From Lachnospiraceae bacterium (GTDB taxonomy: Bacteria; Bacillota; Clostridia; Lachnospirales; Lachnospiraceae): a stretch of 64,000 bases of DNA. The notes below the pieces were generated by a model, which was not told where the DNA came from, made no database searches, and saw only the letters and a program-made list of their open reading frames with translations. The stretch covers positions 56,831-120,830 of the forward strand of contig CAJTGD010000017.1 in the NCBI GenBank assembly GCA_910575475.1. The letters are read 5' to 3'. Numbering within the stretch: the stretch's first letter is position 1; the number at the start of each line of letters is the position of its first letter. The position numbers and the translations under genes are program-made. Positions 33,329-42,236 of this stretch are shown one piece after another.

Positions 33329-34687
33329 ATGAGAGAGAAGCTGTTTTCAGATAAAATATTTCTAAGGAAGCTGTGGGAACTGGCCCTGCCGATCGCGTTT
33401 CAGAACCTGATGCTCGCGTCGGTTGCGGCGGCCGACGCGCTGATGCTGGGGCGGGTGACCCAGGATTCCATGGCGGCGGTCTCACTGGCCACGCAGATCC
33501 AGTTTATCCAGAACATGATCCTGTCGGCCATCATTTCGCCCATCGTCATCCTAGGGGCGCAGTATTGGGGAAAGAAAGATACAAGGACCGTGAACGATAT
33601 CTTCTGCATCGGGCTGCGGCTGTGCGTCGGCGTGTCCCTGCTCTTTTTTATCGGATGCGTCATATTTCCACGATATCTGATGCTGATCTTTACCAATGAA
33701 GAGGCGCTGATCCTGATCGGGGTCCGCTACTTGAAAGTGGCCGGATGGTCTTACCTGCTCACCGGCATTTCCCAGTGCTACCTGGCCATCATGAAGGTCA
33801 GTGATCATGCGGCCCAGACCGCGGTTGTCAGTACCGGCGCGGTGCTCATCAATATCGTACTCAACGCAGTATTGATCTTCGGACTTTTCGGAGCTCCGAC
33901 GATGGAAGTCCAGGGCGCGGCGGCGGCTACCCTGATCTCCAGGATCATCGAATTGGCGTGGGTGGTTGTATTTTCTTATAAAAAAGGGTATATCCATCCG
34001 GACTGGAGCCGGCTTTTCAAAAGAAACCGCCTGCTTTTCGGTGACTTTCAGAGATGTGCGCTGCCGATCCTGGGAGCCTGCCTGTTCTGGGGCGTTGGCT
34101 TCACATCCTATTCCGCGTTTATGGGGCACCTCGGAACAGACGCGGCGGCGGCCAACTCCATCGCCGCGGTCGTGCGTGATCTGGTATGCTGTATGTGCAA
34201 CGGCCTTGCAAGCGGCGGAGGGATCCTTGTGGGAAATGAGCTGGGCGCCGGACATCTGGACCGGGGAAAGCTGTACGGTGACCGTCTCGTGAAGATCGCG
34301 TTTTTGACAGGCTTTGTGTCCACTGCGATCATGCTTGCGGTGACTCCCTTTGTCACCGGATTTGTAAAAATGACGGATCAGGCGGAGCGTCATCTGATCG
34401 CCATGATGGTCATTATGGCATTTTACATGATCGGACGGACCGTCAATACGATCATCATTAACGGGATCTTTGCGGCCGGCGGGGATACGCTGTTTGATAT
34501 GTACAGTCTGGCGGTCTGCATGTGGGGGATCGCCATTCCGCTTGCGGTAGCCGGAACCTTTTTCCTGAACTGGCCGGTGCCGGTGGTGTACGCATGCACC
34601 TGTCTGGATGAGGTGGGGAAGATTCCATGGGTGATGTATCATTACCGGAAGTACATCTGGGTGAAGGATCTGACGAGGGAACTGTAG
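33329..34687 (+). CDS. MATE family multidrug/metabolite exporter
   Basis: About 452 aa. The start at 33329 has AAAGGAG at 33314-33320; an upstream ATG (33299) overlaps that site. Twelve hydrophobic helices are expected. The NorM-like opening LWELALPIAFQNLMLASVAAADALMLG is split by GRVTQDSMAAVSLATQ, and the second half repeats the pattern (HLGTDAAAANSIAAVVRDL). It exports cationic compounds using a Na+ or H+ gradient. It is divergent from the LytTR operon, whose regulator might control it. The substrate is unknown. Confidence 0.9.
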   Translation: MREKLFSDKIFLRKLWELALPIAFQNLMLASVAAADALMLGRVTQDSMAAVSLATQIQFIQNMILSAIISPIVILGAQYWGKKDTRTVNDIFCIGLRLCVGVSLLFFIGCVIFPRYLMLIFTNEEALILIGVRYLKVAGWSYLLTGISQCYLAIMKVSDHAAQTAVVSTGAVLINIVLNAVLIFGLFGAPTMEVQGAAAATLISRIIELAWVVVFSYKKGYIHPDWSRLFKRNRLLFGDFQRCALPILGACLFWGVGFTSYSAFMGHLGTDAAAANSIAAVVRDLVCCMCNGLASGGGILVGNELGAGHLDRGKLYGDRLVKIAFLTGFVSTAIMLAVTPFVTGFVKMTDQAERHLIAMMVIMAFYMIGRTVNTIIINGIFAAGGDTLFDMYSLAVCMWGIAIPLAVAGTFFLNWPVPVVYACTCLDEVGKIPWVMYHYRKYIWVKDLTREL

Positions 34688-34923
34688 GAAAATAACTTAG
34701 ACATCTTGATCTGTCTATTTCTCTGGCTGAACATCCGAAGAAATATCCTGCGTAATCTGCACATTACAAGTTATTCTTCTGCAGTTCCTTACAACATTTG
34801 CCGTTAAGCCGATATTTATGATAGAGGATTATGCAGCATTGTTTTATGGGATTGCGGTCGTATCTGCGAGGGTACTGAGCAGACACCATCCGGAAATTGA
34901 GCGATAAGGAATGAGGGAATCAG
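34688..34923. other. Intergenic region, no gene seen
   Basis: About 236 bp with no convincing ORF. AATAACTT (near 34691) and AAGTTATT (near 34768) form a weak long-range inverted repeat. A purine-rich GAGGGA precedes the next ATG. Confidence 0.4.
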
Positions 34924-36558
34924 ATGACAGGTGTAAAAGAAGTAGGCGCGAATCCCACGGCTTCCGCCCCTCCCATGTCGGCTTCCGAAGCAGCGGCGGC
35001 AGGCAGGGCGGCAAGGAAAAGCGTGGAGCTGGAGGCAGGCCAGGTGATGGTCGCCCAGGCGGCAAGACAGGCGGCCGAGGCAAAGGAAAACCTGGAAAGG
35101 GAGCGTGCGGAGCGGGAAAATGAATATGAGCGGGAGGACCAGAACGAGAAGCGGGACACGTCTGAGCTTTCCAAGCAGAGCAAATGGTTCGGCATAGACG
35201 GAAAGCTTCTGGAGAACGGGGATATCAAGTGGGTCCTGGAAATGGAGCAGGAGCTTCTGGAGGCCCTTTTGAAATGGATGCCTTCCGGAAACGGGGATGT
35301 CGCAAAGCAGCTTGACGAGCTGTCCCGGCTGTATCTGGCCCTTTTGGAAGCCATCCTGACCCATACGATGGGAGAGGAGCAGGCGGCTCAGATTGCCAGA
35401 TTGGATGAGATCCTGGCCCAGAAGCTGACCCTTTTGATGGACACAGAGTTAAAGGATCTGATGGATCTGCTGAAAGAGACCGGGCAGACAGAGACTCTGC
35501 AGAATGTAAAATCCAGTATCTATAAGCAGACCACCGGAACCTCCATTTCCGCCAGGGCGGCAGACCAGTTTTACGCAAAGGGAAAGCCGTCAGGCGCAGG
35601 CAATCTGCGGTATTTCATGCCGGAAACCAAGGGAGGCGGGGTGACGGAGAGGGCCGGGTCAAGGGGCATTTCCACGGCCGCCGCATTTTCCTCCTCCGGG
35701 TCGGAGGAAGGGTCGATCTACAAGCTGACGGAGGGGAGAAATGTCCGGCTCAACCAGGCGTTTGACGCCAGCAGAAAATCCGGTGAGATGCAGATGAGCC
35801 AACGGAATCAGGCATTGAGCGGCAGCAGGGGAGGAAGCTCTGCGAGTGCCAGCATCGCAGGCGGAAGGAGTGCGTTTACAGGAAATGACCTGGCAAGGGC
35901 CAACCGGTTCGCCGCCCATATCAACGGCAGCGGCAATCTGTTAAATCATTCAGGCATCAGCGCGAAGAATGATGAGGTGGTGGGATACCTTGCGGCCATT
36001 ACCTCCATCAAAGGGGAGATGTTCGCGGCCTCCTCCGGAAGGCAGAACGCAATGAACGTCCCCATGAAGAACGCCCTCAATCAGATGGTGGATTATTACC
36101 TGAGCCGCAAAGGGGTGTATAAGGTGTACGATTATACCACCAATGTGTATGACAGGACCCACAGCTCTCAGAGGGCTTTGGAGGAAGGGCTCGAATACGC
36201 CTACCGGCTGTTCCAGGAAAAAAAGGAAAGCACGGAGGCACAGAAGCAGGCGGCCTATCTGGAGCAGGCTGGTTTTTTTCAGAATGTGCTGAAAAACCAG
36301 AGCATGCAGGCAGACCTGCTGCGGGGAATGCGGCTTCTGGAGGACAATTGGAGGGCGTTCCTGAAATCCATCGGGGAGAACGAGAAAAAAGGAATCGCCC
36401 TGAAAATGCAGAAGCACAGCCCATGGGGGATCCTCTTAGAACCGGGAGAGCACCGAAGCCTTTTCCGGGGAAAATCCTCGAAGCTTCTTCTTACAGAAGC
36501 GATTGTCGTAGCGGCGCTGATCGTGGTGTATCTGTGCTACCGGATGATTGTGGGGTAG
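34924..36558 (+). CDS. Large tail-anchored uncharacterised protein
   Basis: 544 aa. Residues 18-85 are Ala/Glu-rich and likely coiled coil (AAAAGRAARKSVELEAGQV, then ENLERERAERENEYERED). A leucine-rich helical block follows at about 100-195. Residues 200-330 are low-complexity Gly/Ser (GGSSASASIAGGRSAFTG). A helical domain spans about 330-500. A single hydrophobic helix lies at the very C-terminus (LLLTEAIVVAALIVVYLCY), so the protein is probably tail-anchored with its bulk in the cytoplasm. There is no signal peptide and I do not recognise the family. It lies just beyond the MATE gene near the split-kinase operon, whose soluble proteins share its Gly/Ser style; a functional link is only inferred. 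Confidence 0.6.
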   Translation: MTGVKEVGANPTASAPPMSASEAAAAGRAARKSVELEAGQVMVAQAARQAAEAKENLERERAERENEYEREDQNEKRDTSELSKQSKWFGIDGKLLENGDIKWVLEMEQELLEALLKWMPSGNGDVAKQLDELSRLYLALLEAILTHTMGEEQAAQIARLDEILAQKLTLLMDTELKDLMDLLKETGQTETLQNVKSSIYKQTTGTSISARAADQFYAKGKPSGAGNLRYFMPETKGGGVTERAGSRGISTAAAFSSSGSEEGSIYKLTEGRNVRLNQAFDASRKSGEMQMSQRNQALSGSRGGSSASASIAGGRSAFTGNDLARANRFAAHINGSGNLLNHSGISAKNDEVVGYLAAITSIKGEMFAASSGRQNAMNVPMKNALNQMVDYYLSRKGVYKVYDYTTNVYDRTHSSQRALEEGLEYAYRLFQEKKESTEAQKQAAYLEQAGFFQNVLKNQSMQADLLRGMRLLEDNWRAFLKSIGENEKKGIALKMQKHSPWGILLEPGEHRSLFRGKSSKLLLTEAIVVAALIVVYLCYRMIVG

Positions 36559-36568
36559 GAAAGGAGCA

Positions 36569-37717
36569 TCAGGTCGTTTCGCAATACTGCAGTATCGTTG
36601 CCAGAGCAAGCTGCTGTCCCACAACCATGCTTTTCTTTTCAATCCATTCTTCATAGGTATGGGCGCCGCCGCCGGCAACCGTTCCCAGGGTGACCGCCGG
36701 GATTCCGAGGGATAGAGGAACATTGGCGTCGGTAGAACCACTCTGGATATGGGCGGGCTGTCCGGTATAATGCTGGATCAGCCCGCTTTGTCTGCGGATC
36801 AGATCCTTCATCTTGTCCTGCGGGAGATCTTCGCTGCTGCATGGCCGGATCCCCAAAAGTGTTGTATCTATTTCTACCTCACTGGATCTGTGTGATTCCA
36901 GGATTTCATAGAGCTGCTGTTCCATAGTCTGCAGGGAGTCTTTCTGGTCTGAACGGAATTCATAATACATGCTGGCGCTCTGCGGAATCGTATTTACCGA
37001 AGTCCCTCCCTCAAAGCGGCCTACGTTGTATGTGGTTGTTCCTGTTTTGGGAAGAGGCTGCCCATATAACTCCTGAACGATACCGGAAAGAATCTGTATT
37101 GCGTTTTCCCGCCCAAAATCATGAAACGAATGGCCGCCGCGGGTCTGGACTTCGATTCTGCACCGGTGGGAGCCGACCGCGGTTTGAAACAGATCCCCCA
37201 GATAGAGATCAAACGAAATCATTTCCGCAATATCGGGGTGCTGCTGAAAGATCGTTTTCGAGCCCTTCAAATTCCCCAGCCCCTCCTCGCAGGCATTTGC
37301 GGCAAAAAGCAGGCCGTACTTTGTATCCGTCGGCGGATCCATGAGCAGATATTTGACGCACATCAGCAGATTGACCAGATTTGCAGTGTCGTCCCCGATT
37401 CCGGGGGCTTTTAAGTATCTTCCCTCTTCCTTCACCGGAATCTGTCCTTTTTCAGGAAACACCACATCCATATGGGCCAGGAAGGCAGCGATCGGTCTGC
37501 CGGAAGAACATCGAAAAGGAAAAATGACGTTTCCTGCCTCATCTATGTAAGCATTTTCTGCGCCTTGTCTCTTGAGCCATTCCAGGCAGAATATGGCCCG
37601 CTGGTCTTCCTGAAATGTGGGCGCGCCGATCGCGGCCAGCTCCTTTAGCAGCAAAAGAGTTTCTTCCTGATGGCGTATTACAAAATCTTTGAGTTTGGGA
37701 TATTCTTTGATGTCCAA
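36569..37717 (-). CDS. M20-family metallopeptidase
   Basis: 382-aa zinc aminopeptidase/dipeptidase. Metal ligands are visible: AFLAHMDVVFPEKG, APGIGDDTANLVNL, ACEEGLGNLKGSK (catalytic Glu pair), and the C-terminal His in GGGAHTYEEWIEKK. The lid dimerisation domain has SHRCRIEVQTRGGHSFHDFG. The overall plan resembles M20 peptidase T or dipeptidase PepV-like enzymes. It probably hydrolyses small peptides in the cytoplasm. It converges on the 544-aa gene with a 10-bp gap and no terminator between. Confidence 0.88.
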   Translation of the reverse strand: MDIKEYPKLKDFVIRHQEETLLLLKELAAIGAPTFQEDQRAIFCLEWLKRQGAENAYIDEAGNVIFPFRCSSGRPIAAFLAHMDVVFPEKGQIPVKEEGRYLKAPGIGDDTANLVNLLMCVKYLLMDPPTDTKYGLLFAANACEEGLGNLKGSKTIFQQHPDIAEMISFDLYLGDLFQTAVGSHRCRIEVQTRGGHSFHDFGRENAIQILSGIVQELYGQPLPKTGTTTYNVGRFEGGTSVNTIPQSASMYYEFRSDQKDSLQTMEQQLYEILESHRSSEVEIDTTLLGIRPCSSEDLPQDKMKDLIRRQSGLIQHYTGQPAHIQSGSTDANVPLSLGIPAVTLGTVAGGGAHTYEEWIEKKSMVVGQQLALATILQYCETT

Positions 37718-37849
37718 GGGTGCCTCACTCCTTTCTCCGGCCGTTCGTGGGGGACGGCGGACGACGTTATCAGCTTTTCTGATTATATCACGAAATGGGG
37801 GAATTGAGAAATACGAAGATTCAATTTCGATCCGATTCTAAATTATTTG

Positions 37850-37886
37850 GTTACAGGACACACCTTGACCAGGTGTGTCCTGTAAC
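37850..37886. terminator. Perfect 16-bp hairpin, terminator-like
   Basis: GTTACAGGACACACCT (37850-37865) and its exact complement (37871-37886) with a 5-nt loop. It lies downstream of the transporter remnant on the minus strand. It shares GTTACAG ends with palindromes at 33191 and 47247. Confidence 0.55.
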
Positions 37887-37962
37887 TTAGACCCGTCATT
37901 TTCAATTTTTGAAAACGAAAAGTGGTGAAATGGAAGGCCAAAATTCATATCATGTGTGAGGG

Positions 37963-38240
37963 CTACGCCCTCACATCTTTCTTTTTGAGATACCAGATAC
38001 TGCTTCCGGTAAACAGCAGGAAGAATATGCATAGACTGACCAAAAACGGAAGCAGCCCCTGACGCAGGGAATCCTCCGACTTATTGGCGTTCATGCCCAG
38101 CAGCATGACGGAATAGGGCCAGTAGATACTGTAGCCCTTATTGCTGATGATGAAGCCCAGAATACTGCCCGCCATAAACTGGTGCAGGGGTTTTTGCTGT
38201 GTATAGTGTATTGAGTTTAAAATGATGGAATATAGCTACT
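37963..38240 (-). pseudogene. C-terminal remnant of a lantibiotic-immunity-type ABC permease
   Basis: Reading on the minus strand from about 38240 the frame gives LNSIHYTQQKPLHQFMAGSI, then ISNKGYSIYWPYSVMLLGMN, NANKSEDSL and a final membrane helix ending WYLKKKDVRA. This matches the C-terminal part of ABC-2 permeases of the MutE/EpiE/SpaE type. The N-terminal two thirds are absent and a stop codon lies upstream in frame. The 70-aa frame from the ATG at 38175 is an internal piece and unlikely to function. Confidence 0.65.
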
Positions 38241-38421
38241 TGATACACAAGGCATAGGGAAAAATGTGTATGGAGTAGAGGGGAGAAATGGAATGACTGG
38301 CAGGAGGAATGTGATCTCCGGATGCCGGTTTTTTTGTTGGATAGAAAGCATGGACGGAAGGAGGGTATGGTCGTATCAAAATGACAGAAAGGTGAGGTGG
38401 TTCGATACGGAAAGAGAGAGG

Positions 38422-38928
38422 ATGAACATGAACAAGGATATTTTCTGGCAGATCATGGAGGAGGCAAAAGAACAGTGTGGAAGGGATCTGGGATGGATGG
38501 CGGACTGGCTGGAGCGGCAGCTGCGGGGAATGCAGCCGGAACAGATACTGAAATTCTATGCAATCTTATGCGGATATCAGGAAGCGGCGAACAAATACGG
38601 CCTTTGGATCGCTGCAGATCTTCTAAAGGACAACGGCTGCAGTGATGAGCGGTTTCTCTATTTCAGGAACTGGCTGATCGCCCAGGGGAAAGAGAGATAT
38701 CTGGCCGCATTAAAGGATCCGGATTCACTTGCAGATGCAGGACGGTATGACAATGGTGAGTTTGTGTCCTTAAACTATGTTGGATATAAGGCTTATCAGG
38801 AATTGACCGGGCGAGACATTTATCCGGATTGTACATCGGAAATGAGGAAAGAGATGTTGGAAGAAGTGTCCCAGGAGATCCCATGCCATCCGTTGATAGA
38901 ATACCCTCTGGAAATACCGGACGCGTAG
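38422..38928 (+). CDS. DUF4240 domain protein, probably cut by an amber codon
   Basis: 168 aa from ATG 38422 (GAGAGG before it; ATG 38428 is an alternative). FWQIMEEAKEQCG, EQILKFYAILCGYQEAANKYG, FRNWLIAQGKERYLAALKDPD and GEFVSLNYVGYKAY fit DUF4240, a widespread family of unknown function often tied to toxin-immunity or phage-defence loci. After DIPDA-like residues (exact: LEIPDA) there is TAG at 38926. The same frame stays open for another 70 codons (YPRLGAIYAKRYDLEGLRKD) to 39141, so the full protein was probably about 239 aa. Confidence 0.7.
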   Translation: MNMNKDIFWQIMEEAKEQCGRDLGWMADWLERQLRGMQPEQILKFYAILCGYQEAANKYGLWIAADLLKDNGCSDERFLYFRNWLIAQGKERYLAALKDPDSLADAGRYDNGEFVSLNYVGYKAYQELTGRDIYPDCTSEMRKEMLEEVSQEIPCHPLIEYPLEIPDA

Positions 38929-39199
38929 ACCGTGTATCCAAGGCTGGGCGCTATATACGCAAAAAGATATGATCTTGAGGGTCTGCGTAAGGATTCCATG
39001 TGGAATACTTCGCTGCCGGAGATCAGGGAGCAGAAAAGGTACGGAAACTCCGAACCAAACAACAGAAAAACAGAGATAAGAAGAAAAAAAGAAAGAGGCC
39101 GTCCGGGTCACTGCGTATCTAAAGCAGAAAATAACTCTTGAAAGCAAACATAAGTTCTGTTATGATATAGTACAGCATGACAGATAGGGGAAGAGGAAT

Positions 39200-39754
39200 A
39201 TGAGCAAAACAAGTGTATTTGAAGAATGTCCTGTTTACGAATCGGAGCATTTCCTGCTGAGAAACATGAGGATGGAGGATGCACACGGGCTGTTCCAGTG
39301 CTACAGCAATCCGGAGGCCGCAAAGTATTTTAATGGAGACTGCTGTGGCGATGACTTTTATTATACCGATTTTAGGCAGTTTGTGAAATGTATGGAATTC
39401 TGGGAGAGCCGATACCGGGAAAAGGATTTTGTCCGTTTTACGGTCGTCCATCAAAGCACAGGGAAGATTGCAGGGATGGCGGAGATCTGCCCCTCTTACA
39501 AATATTCGGCGGACGGTGCCTGCATGGGAATCCTGCGGCTTGACCTTCTGCCGGAACATGAGACTAGGGCAGACATCCAGGAATTGCTGGAAGCAGTCCT
39601 GGCCCATGTGTATGAAGATTTCCAGATCCGCTCCGTGCTCATGCAAGCGCCGGAGGATGCAAGGATCCGGAGAGAGGTAGTGAAAGGCCTGCACTTTGTT
39701 CCAGCCCAGGATGAGTGCAGCATTCCGTTTCAGGATTATTTTATCCGATATTGA
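39200..39754 (+). CDS. GNAT family N-acetyltransferase
   Basis: 184 aa. FLLRNMRMEDAHGLFQCYSN is the opening strand-helix typical of RimJ/RimL-type acetyltransferases. YFNGDCCGDDFYYTDF, FTVVHQSTGKIAGMAEI and ETRADIQELLEAVLAHVYED (acetyl-CoA binding helix position) follow. The pyrophosphate-loop consensus is weak. Substrate unknown. GGGGAAGAGG precedes the ATG. It is monocistronic. Confidence 0.72.
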   Translation: MSKTSVFEECPVYESEHFLLRNMRMEDAHGLFQCYSNPEAAKYFNGDCCGDDFYYTDFRQFVKCMEFWESRYREKDFVRFTVVHQSTGKIAGMAEICPSYKYSADGACMGILRLDLLPEHETRADIQELLEAVLAHVYEDFQIRSVLMQAPEDARIRREVVKGLHFVPAQDECSIPFQDYFIRY

Positions 39755-40090
39755 GGGCAGATGAATGATATAAAAATGAATACGGAAAAGCAGAGACAGC
39801 AGATGCAGTGAGACCGGATCCCTTGTGAAAGGGCTGAATGGCTATGAGGGATTCCACTTATGGAAGGTCAGTGAAACTGGATCTGCTTTTTATTTTTCAA
39901 TGGAATGGGCTGGGCCAAATATACAGGAATCATGCTGCACTTTGTTAGATCTGCACAGTTTCGGAGCATCCGGTTTGGTAGGTTCTGTGAATGGATTTAA
40001 AGGCAGCGGCCCATATCCGGGATGTGCATAGATTCCCTGGAACGATCAAGAGTAAGAAAAAAGACGGATCCGGGGCGGTAAATTCCGGAT
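39755..40090. other. Intergenic region, nothing identified
   Basis: About 340 bp between convergent genes. A 68-codon frame at 39825-40031 has no ribosome site or family resemblance. No structured terminator was found. Confidence 0.4.
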
Positions 40091-40354
40091 TTATGGATCC
40101 TTCCCGGTCTCTCGGCCCTCGATAAGGTAGTCATAGGAAACATGGAAGATCCGGGAAAAAGCCTGAAGTTCCAGATCTGTGACATAACGCTGGTTTGTTT
40201 CAATCCTTTTGATTACATTTTTATCCATGTCATAGCCTGCGAGCTGGAGTCGGCAGGACAGATCCCTTTGGGAATAGTTGTATTGTTTCCGAAGTGCAAT
40301 TAATTGTTGGCTGATGAGGTTTTTCTCACCGGTCTTAGTTCTTGGTTTTGGCAT
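40091..40354 (-). CDS. XRE/Cro-type helix-turn-helix regulator
   Basis: 87 aa starting at 40354 behind AGGAGG; an ATG 18 nt further upstream lies before that site. LISQQLIALRKQYNYSQRDLSCRLQ and KNVIKRIETNQRYVTDLELQAFSRIF are the HTH of a small Cro-like repressor. It is divergent from the plasmid-partition-like genes that open the mobile element, so it may be the element's own repressor. Confidence 0.85.
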   Translation of the reverse strand: MPKPRTKTGEKNLISQQLIALRKQYNYSQRDLSCRLQLAGYDMDKNVIKRIETNQRYVTDLELQAFSRIFHVSYDYLIEGRETGKDP

Positions 40355-40526
40355 AAGATTTCCTCCTGACATTGTCTCAGTTTATATAGTTCCTATTGAT
40401 TTTACCTGTTGAAAGATCAAAACAATGCTGAAAACATGCCAGGCAGGACAGGAGTCTATTTATGGAGGGAAGAAAAGGGATAAGAGAAATCAGTATTAGA
40501 AAAGTAGAAATAAGGGAAATTATGCG

Positions 40527-40561
40527 GCAGGAACACATTACAGGATGCGTCCTGCTTTTTT
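40527..40561 (+). terminator. Terminator or attenuator before the parM-like gene
   Basis: GCAGGA/TCCTGC stem with an imperfect inner pairing followed by TTTTTT (40556-40561), 21 bp before the parM-like start. Confidence 0.5.
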
Positions 40562-40582
40562 GCTTTCAGGAGGTGGCAGATT

Positions 40583-41581
40583 TTGGAGATGAGCGTGTTT
40601 GAACTTCTGGCCATCGCCAGGGAGAGCGCAGGCGCAGACTATGTCAAGGGGGACCGGATCCTGTGTGGAAAACGGTATGCCGCGGATACGGAACATATGT
40701 TGGAATTCCGGGTCTTGAGCGGCCAGGAACCCCATGTAGTGTTCCCCAGCGGGCTTGCGGTTTATGATTATGAGCCGTACACCACGCAGAATGTCCTGCA
40801 GTACAGCGGGAAATATTATGTCTGCGGTACGGGGCGGCAGGCATTAATGAAGGACAAGACCGCCAATGACAATTACTATCTCCTGACCATGGCGGCGCTG
40901 GCACAGGAGATCCGGCACCGCAAAGCGGAGAAGCAGCTGGAGGTCGTCCTTGCGGCAGGTCTCCCCCTGTCCGGCTTCGGCAGGGAGAAGCAGGCGTTTT
41001 ACCATTATCTGCTACGGGACCACCAGCCGTTGTGCTTTCAGTATGACGATGAGAAATACCGGTTATGGATCCGGGACGTGAAGCTATTCCGCCATTGCGC
41101 TGCACCCGGAGTTTGTGGACGGGGAGCCATCTGTCCTGCTGGCCGATATCGGGGGCTGGACGGTAGACCTGATGCGGCTGGACAATGCTGTTCCCAACGC
41201 GGCCACCTGCCGGAGCCTGGAGCTGGGGGTGATCCGTTGCATGGATGAGGTCAGGGAGCAGATCCGCCGGAGGATGGGGCTGTCCGTAACGGACAGCCAG
41301 ATCGAGCGTGTCTTAAACGGGAGCACCTGCAGCATGGATGAGACCGCAAAGGAGATGATCTGCCAGCATGGGGGCTCTACACCGAGCGGATTTTGTCCTC
41401 CATCCTGGAGGCGGGCTTTGACTTCAAGGCCATCCCGGTGGTGTTCCTGGGAGGCGGCGCTTCCATCATGGAGCGCAATATCAAGCCCCAGGACGGGCTG
41501 TGCCGGGGCGTGTTTTTAACCGATGTCCATGCCAATGCAGCCGGGTATGAACGGATTGCCGGGGAGATGATGAAACCATGA
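40583..41581 (+). pseudogene. ParM/StbA actin-like segregation ATPase, two frameshifts
   Basis: Three successive frames make one actin-like protein. Frame 1 (to about 41095) reads YDYEPYTTQNVLQYSGKYYV, CGTGRQALMKDKTANDNYYLL and LEVVLAAGLPLSGFGREKQA. Frame 2 (about 41095-41370) reads LHPEFVDGEPSVLLADIGGW then TVDLMRLDNAVPNAATC. Frame 3 (from about 41375) reads LYTERILSSILEAGFDFKAI and FLGGGASIMERNI. Each junction needs a one-base change. DIGGWTVD is the phosphate-2 loop of ParM-like proteins. The N-terminal 50 residues are unlike other ParM proteins. As it stands the gene cannot make a full protein, so active segregation of this element is probably lost. Confidence 0.75.
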
Positions 41582-41982
41582 GCCGGCCGGTGTTCTCTTT
41601 CCGGCCCAATCCGGAGAATCCGGAGCACCGGAGGGCATGGGAAATCCTGAAACGTGTTCCGGAAGGGCAGAAGAACCGGTTTCTGGTGAGGGTGATCCTG
41701 CAGGAGGATCTGGCGCGGCATCTGGAAGAATGTGTCCGGCAGGCTGTCCGGGAAGAGCTGGGGGAACTGCGGTTCCAACAGAAATCCGCAGTTCCGGAGC
41801 CGGAAGTCCCGGGGGTAGAGATCCCGGAGCCAGAGATTCCAGGCCGGATGCTGGATTTTTTGTCCCGGATGGAAGGGGGAGGTACAGCTGGGGCCACGGC
41901 ATCTGCCGCGGGGACTGTTCGGAATCGTTGTGTGTCAACAGGAAGGACAAAAGACAGGGAAAGGAGGGGGGTGCCGTTTTGA
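41578..41982 (+). CDS. ParR-like partner of the actin-like protein
   Basis: 134 aa, start overlapping the parM stop by 4 nt. SFRPNPENPEHRRAWEILKR, then QKNRFLVRVILQEDLARHL, is the compact N-terminal domain found in genes directly after ParM on Clostridia elements, where the product is thought to bind centromere DNA. The rest is Pro/Glu-rich (EPEVPGVEIPEPEIPG) followed by an Ala/Thr tail, probably disordered. Identification rests on position and the short N-terminal pattern. Confidence 0.55.
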   Translation: MSRPVFSFRPNPENPEHRRAWEILKRVPEGQKNRFLVRVILQEDLARHLEECVRQAVREELGELRFQQKSAVPEPEVPGVEIPEPEIPGRMLDFLSRMEGGGTAGATASAAGTVRNRCVSTGRTKDRERRGVPF

Positions 41983-42153
41983 GGGAGGATGAAACAATAC
42001 GCCATTGTCAGGTATGCTGCATTTTGGCTCCCCATCTTTGTTGGGTATTGTGAATGGATATCCATCTGGTTTTCCAGTATTGGCGAGGAATGACATCATT
42101 TTCATGCCCTTGACCATGCGGGCGTTGGAAGCGAAGGGAGGCCCGGCATTATT

Positions 42154-42234
42154 ATGAGAAAAAGGGTTATAGCAGGCAATGCGGCCTACGCAGCCATGGC
42201 AGGAGCCCTGCCCCTGAAGAAAGGCGGCGAGTAA
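42154..42234 (+). CDS. Possible 26-aa small protein
   Basis: ATG at 42154, GGAGGCCCGGC about 10 nt upstream, stop at 42232-42234. MRKRVIAGNAAYAAMAGAL then a Lys-rich end: a short hydrophobic, basic peptide. It ends 2 nt before the next gene. Low confidence because of size. Confidence 0.3.
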   Translation: MRKRVIAGNAAYAAMAGALPLKKGGE

Positions 42235-42236
42235 AG

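Noticed and set aside
33551..34642. 363-codon minus-strand frame opposite the MATE gene
   Set aside because: His/Arg/Asp-rich composition typical of an antisense shadow; the plus-strand gene is clearly a MATE transporter.
39825..40031. 68-codon ORF after the acetyltransferase
   Set aside because: No ribosome site, no recognisable motif, overlaps nothing conserved.
41637..42053. 138-codon frame overlapping the ParR-like gene
   Set aside because: Gly/Arg-rich alternate frame of a GC-rich gene; the other frame overlaps parM by 4 nt and has a family-like start.
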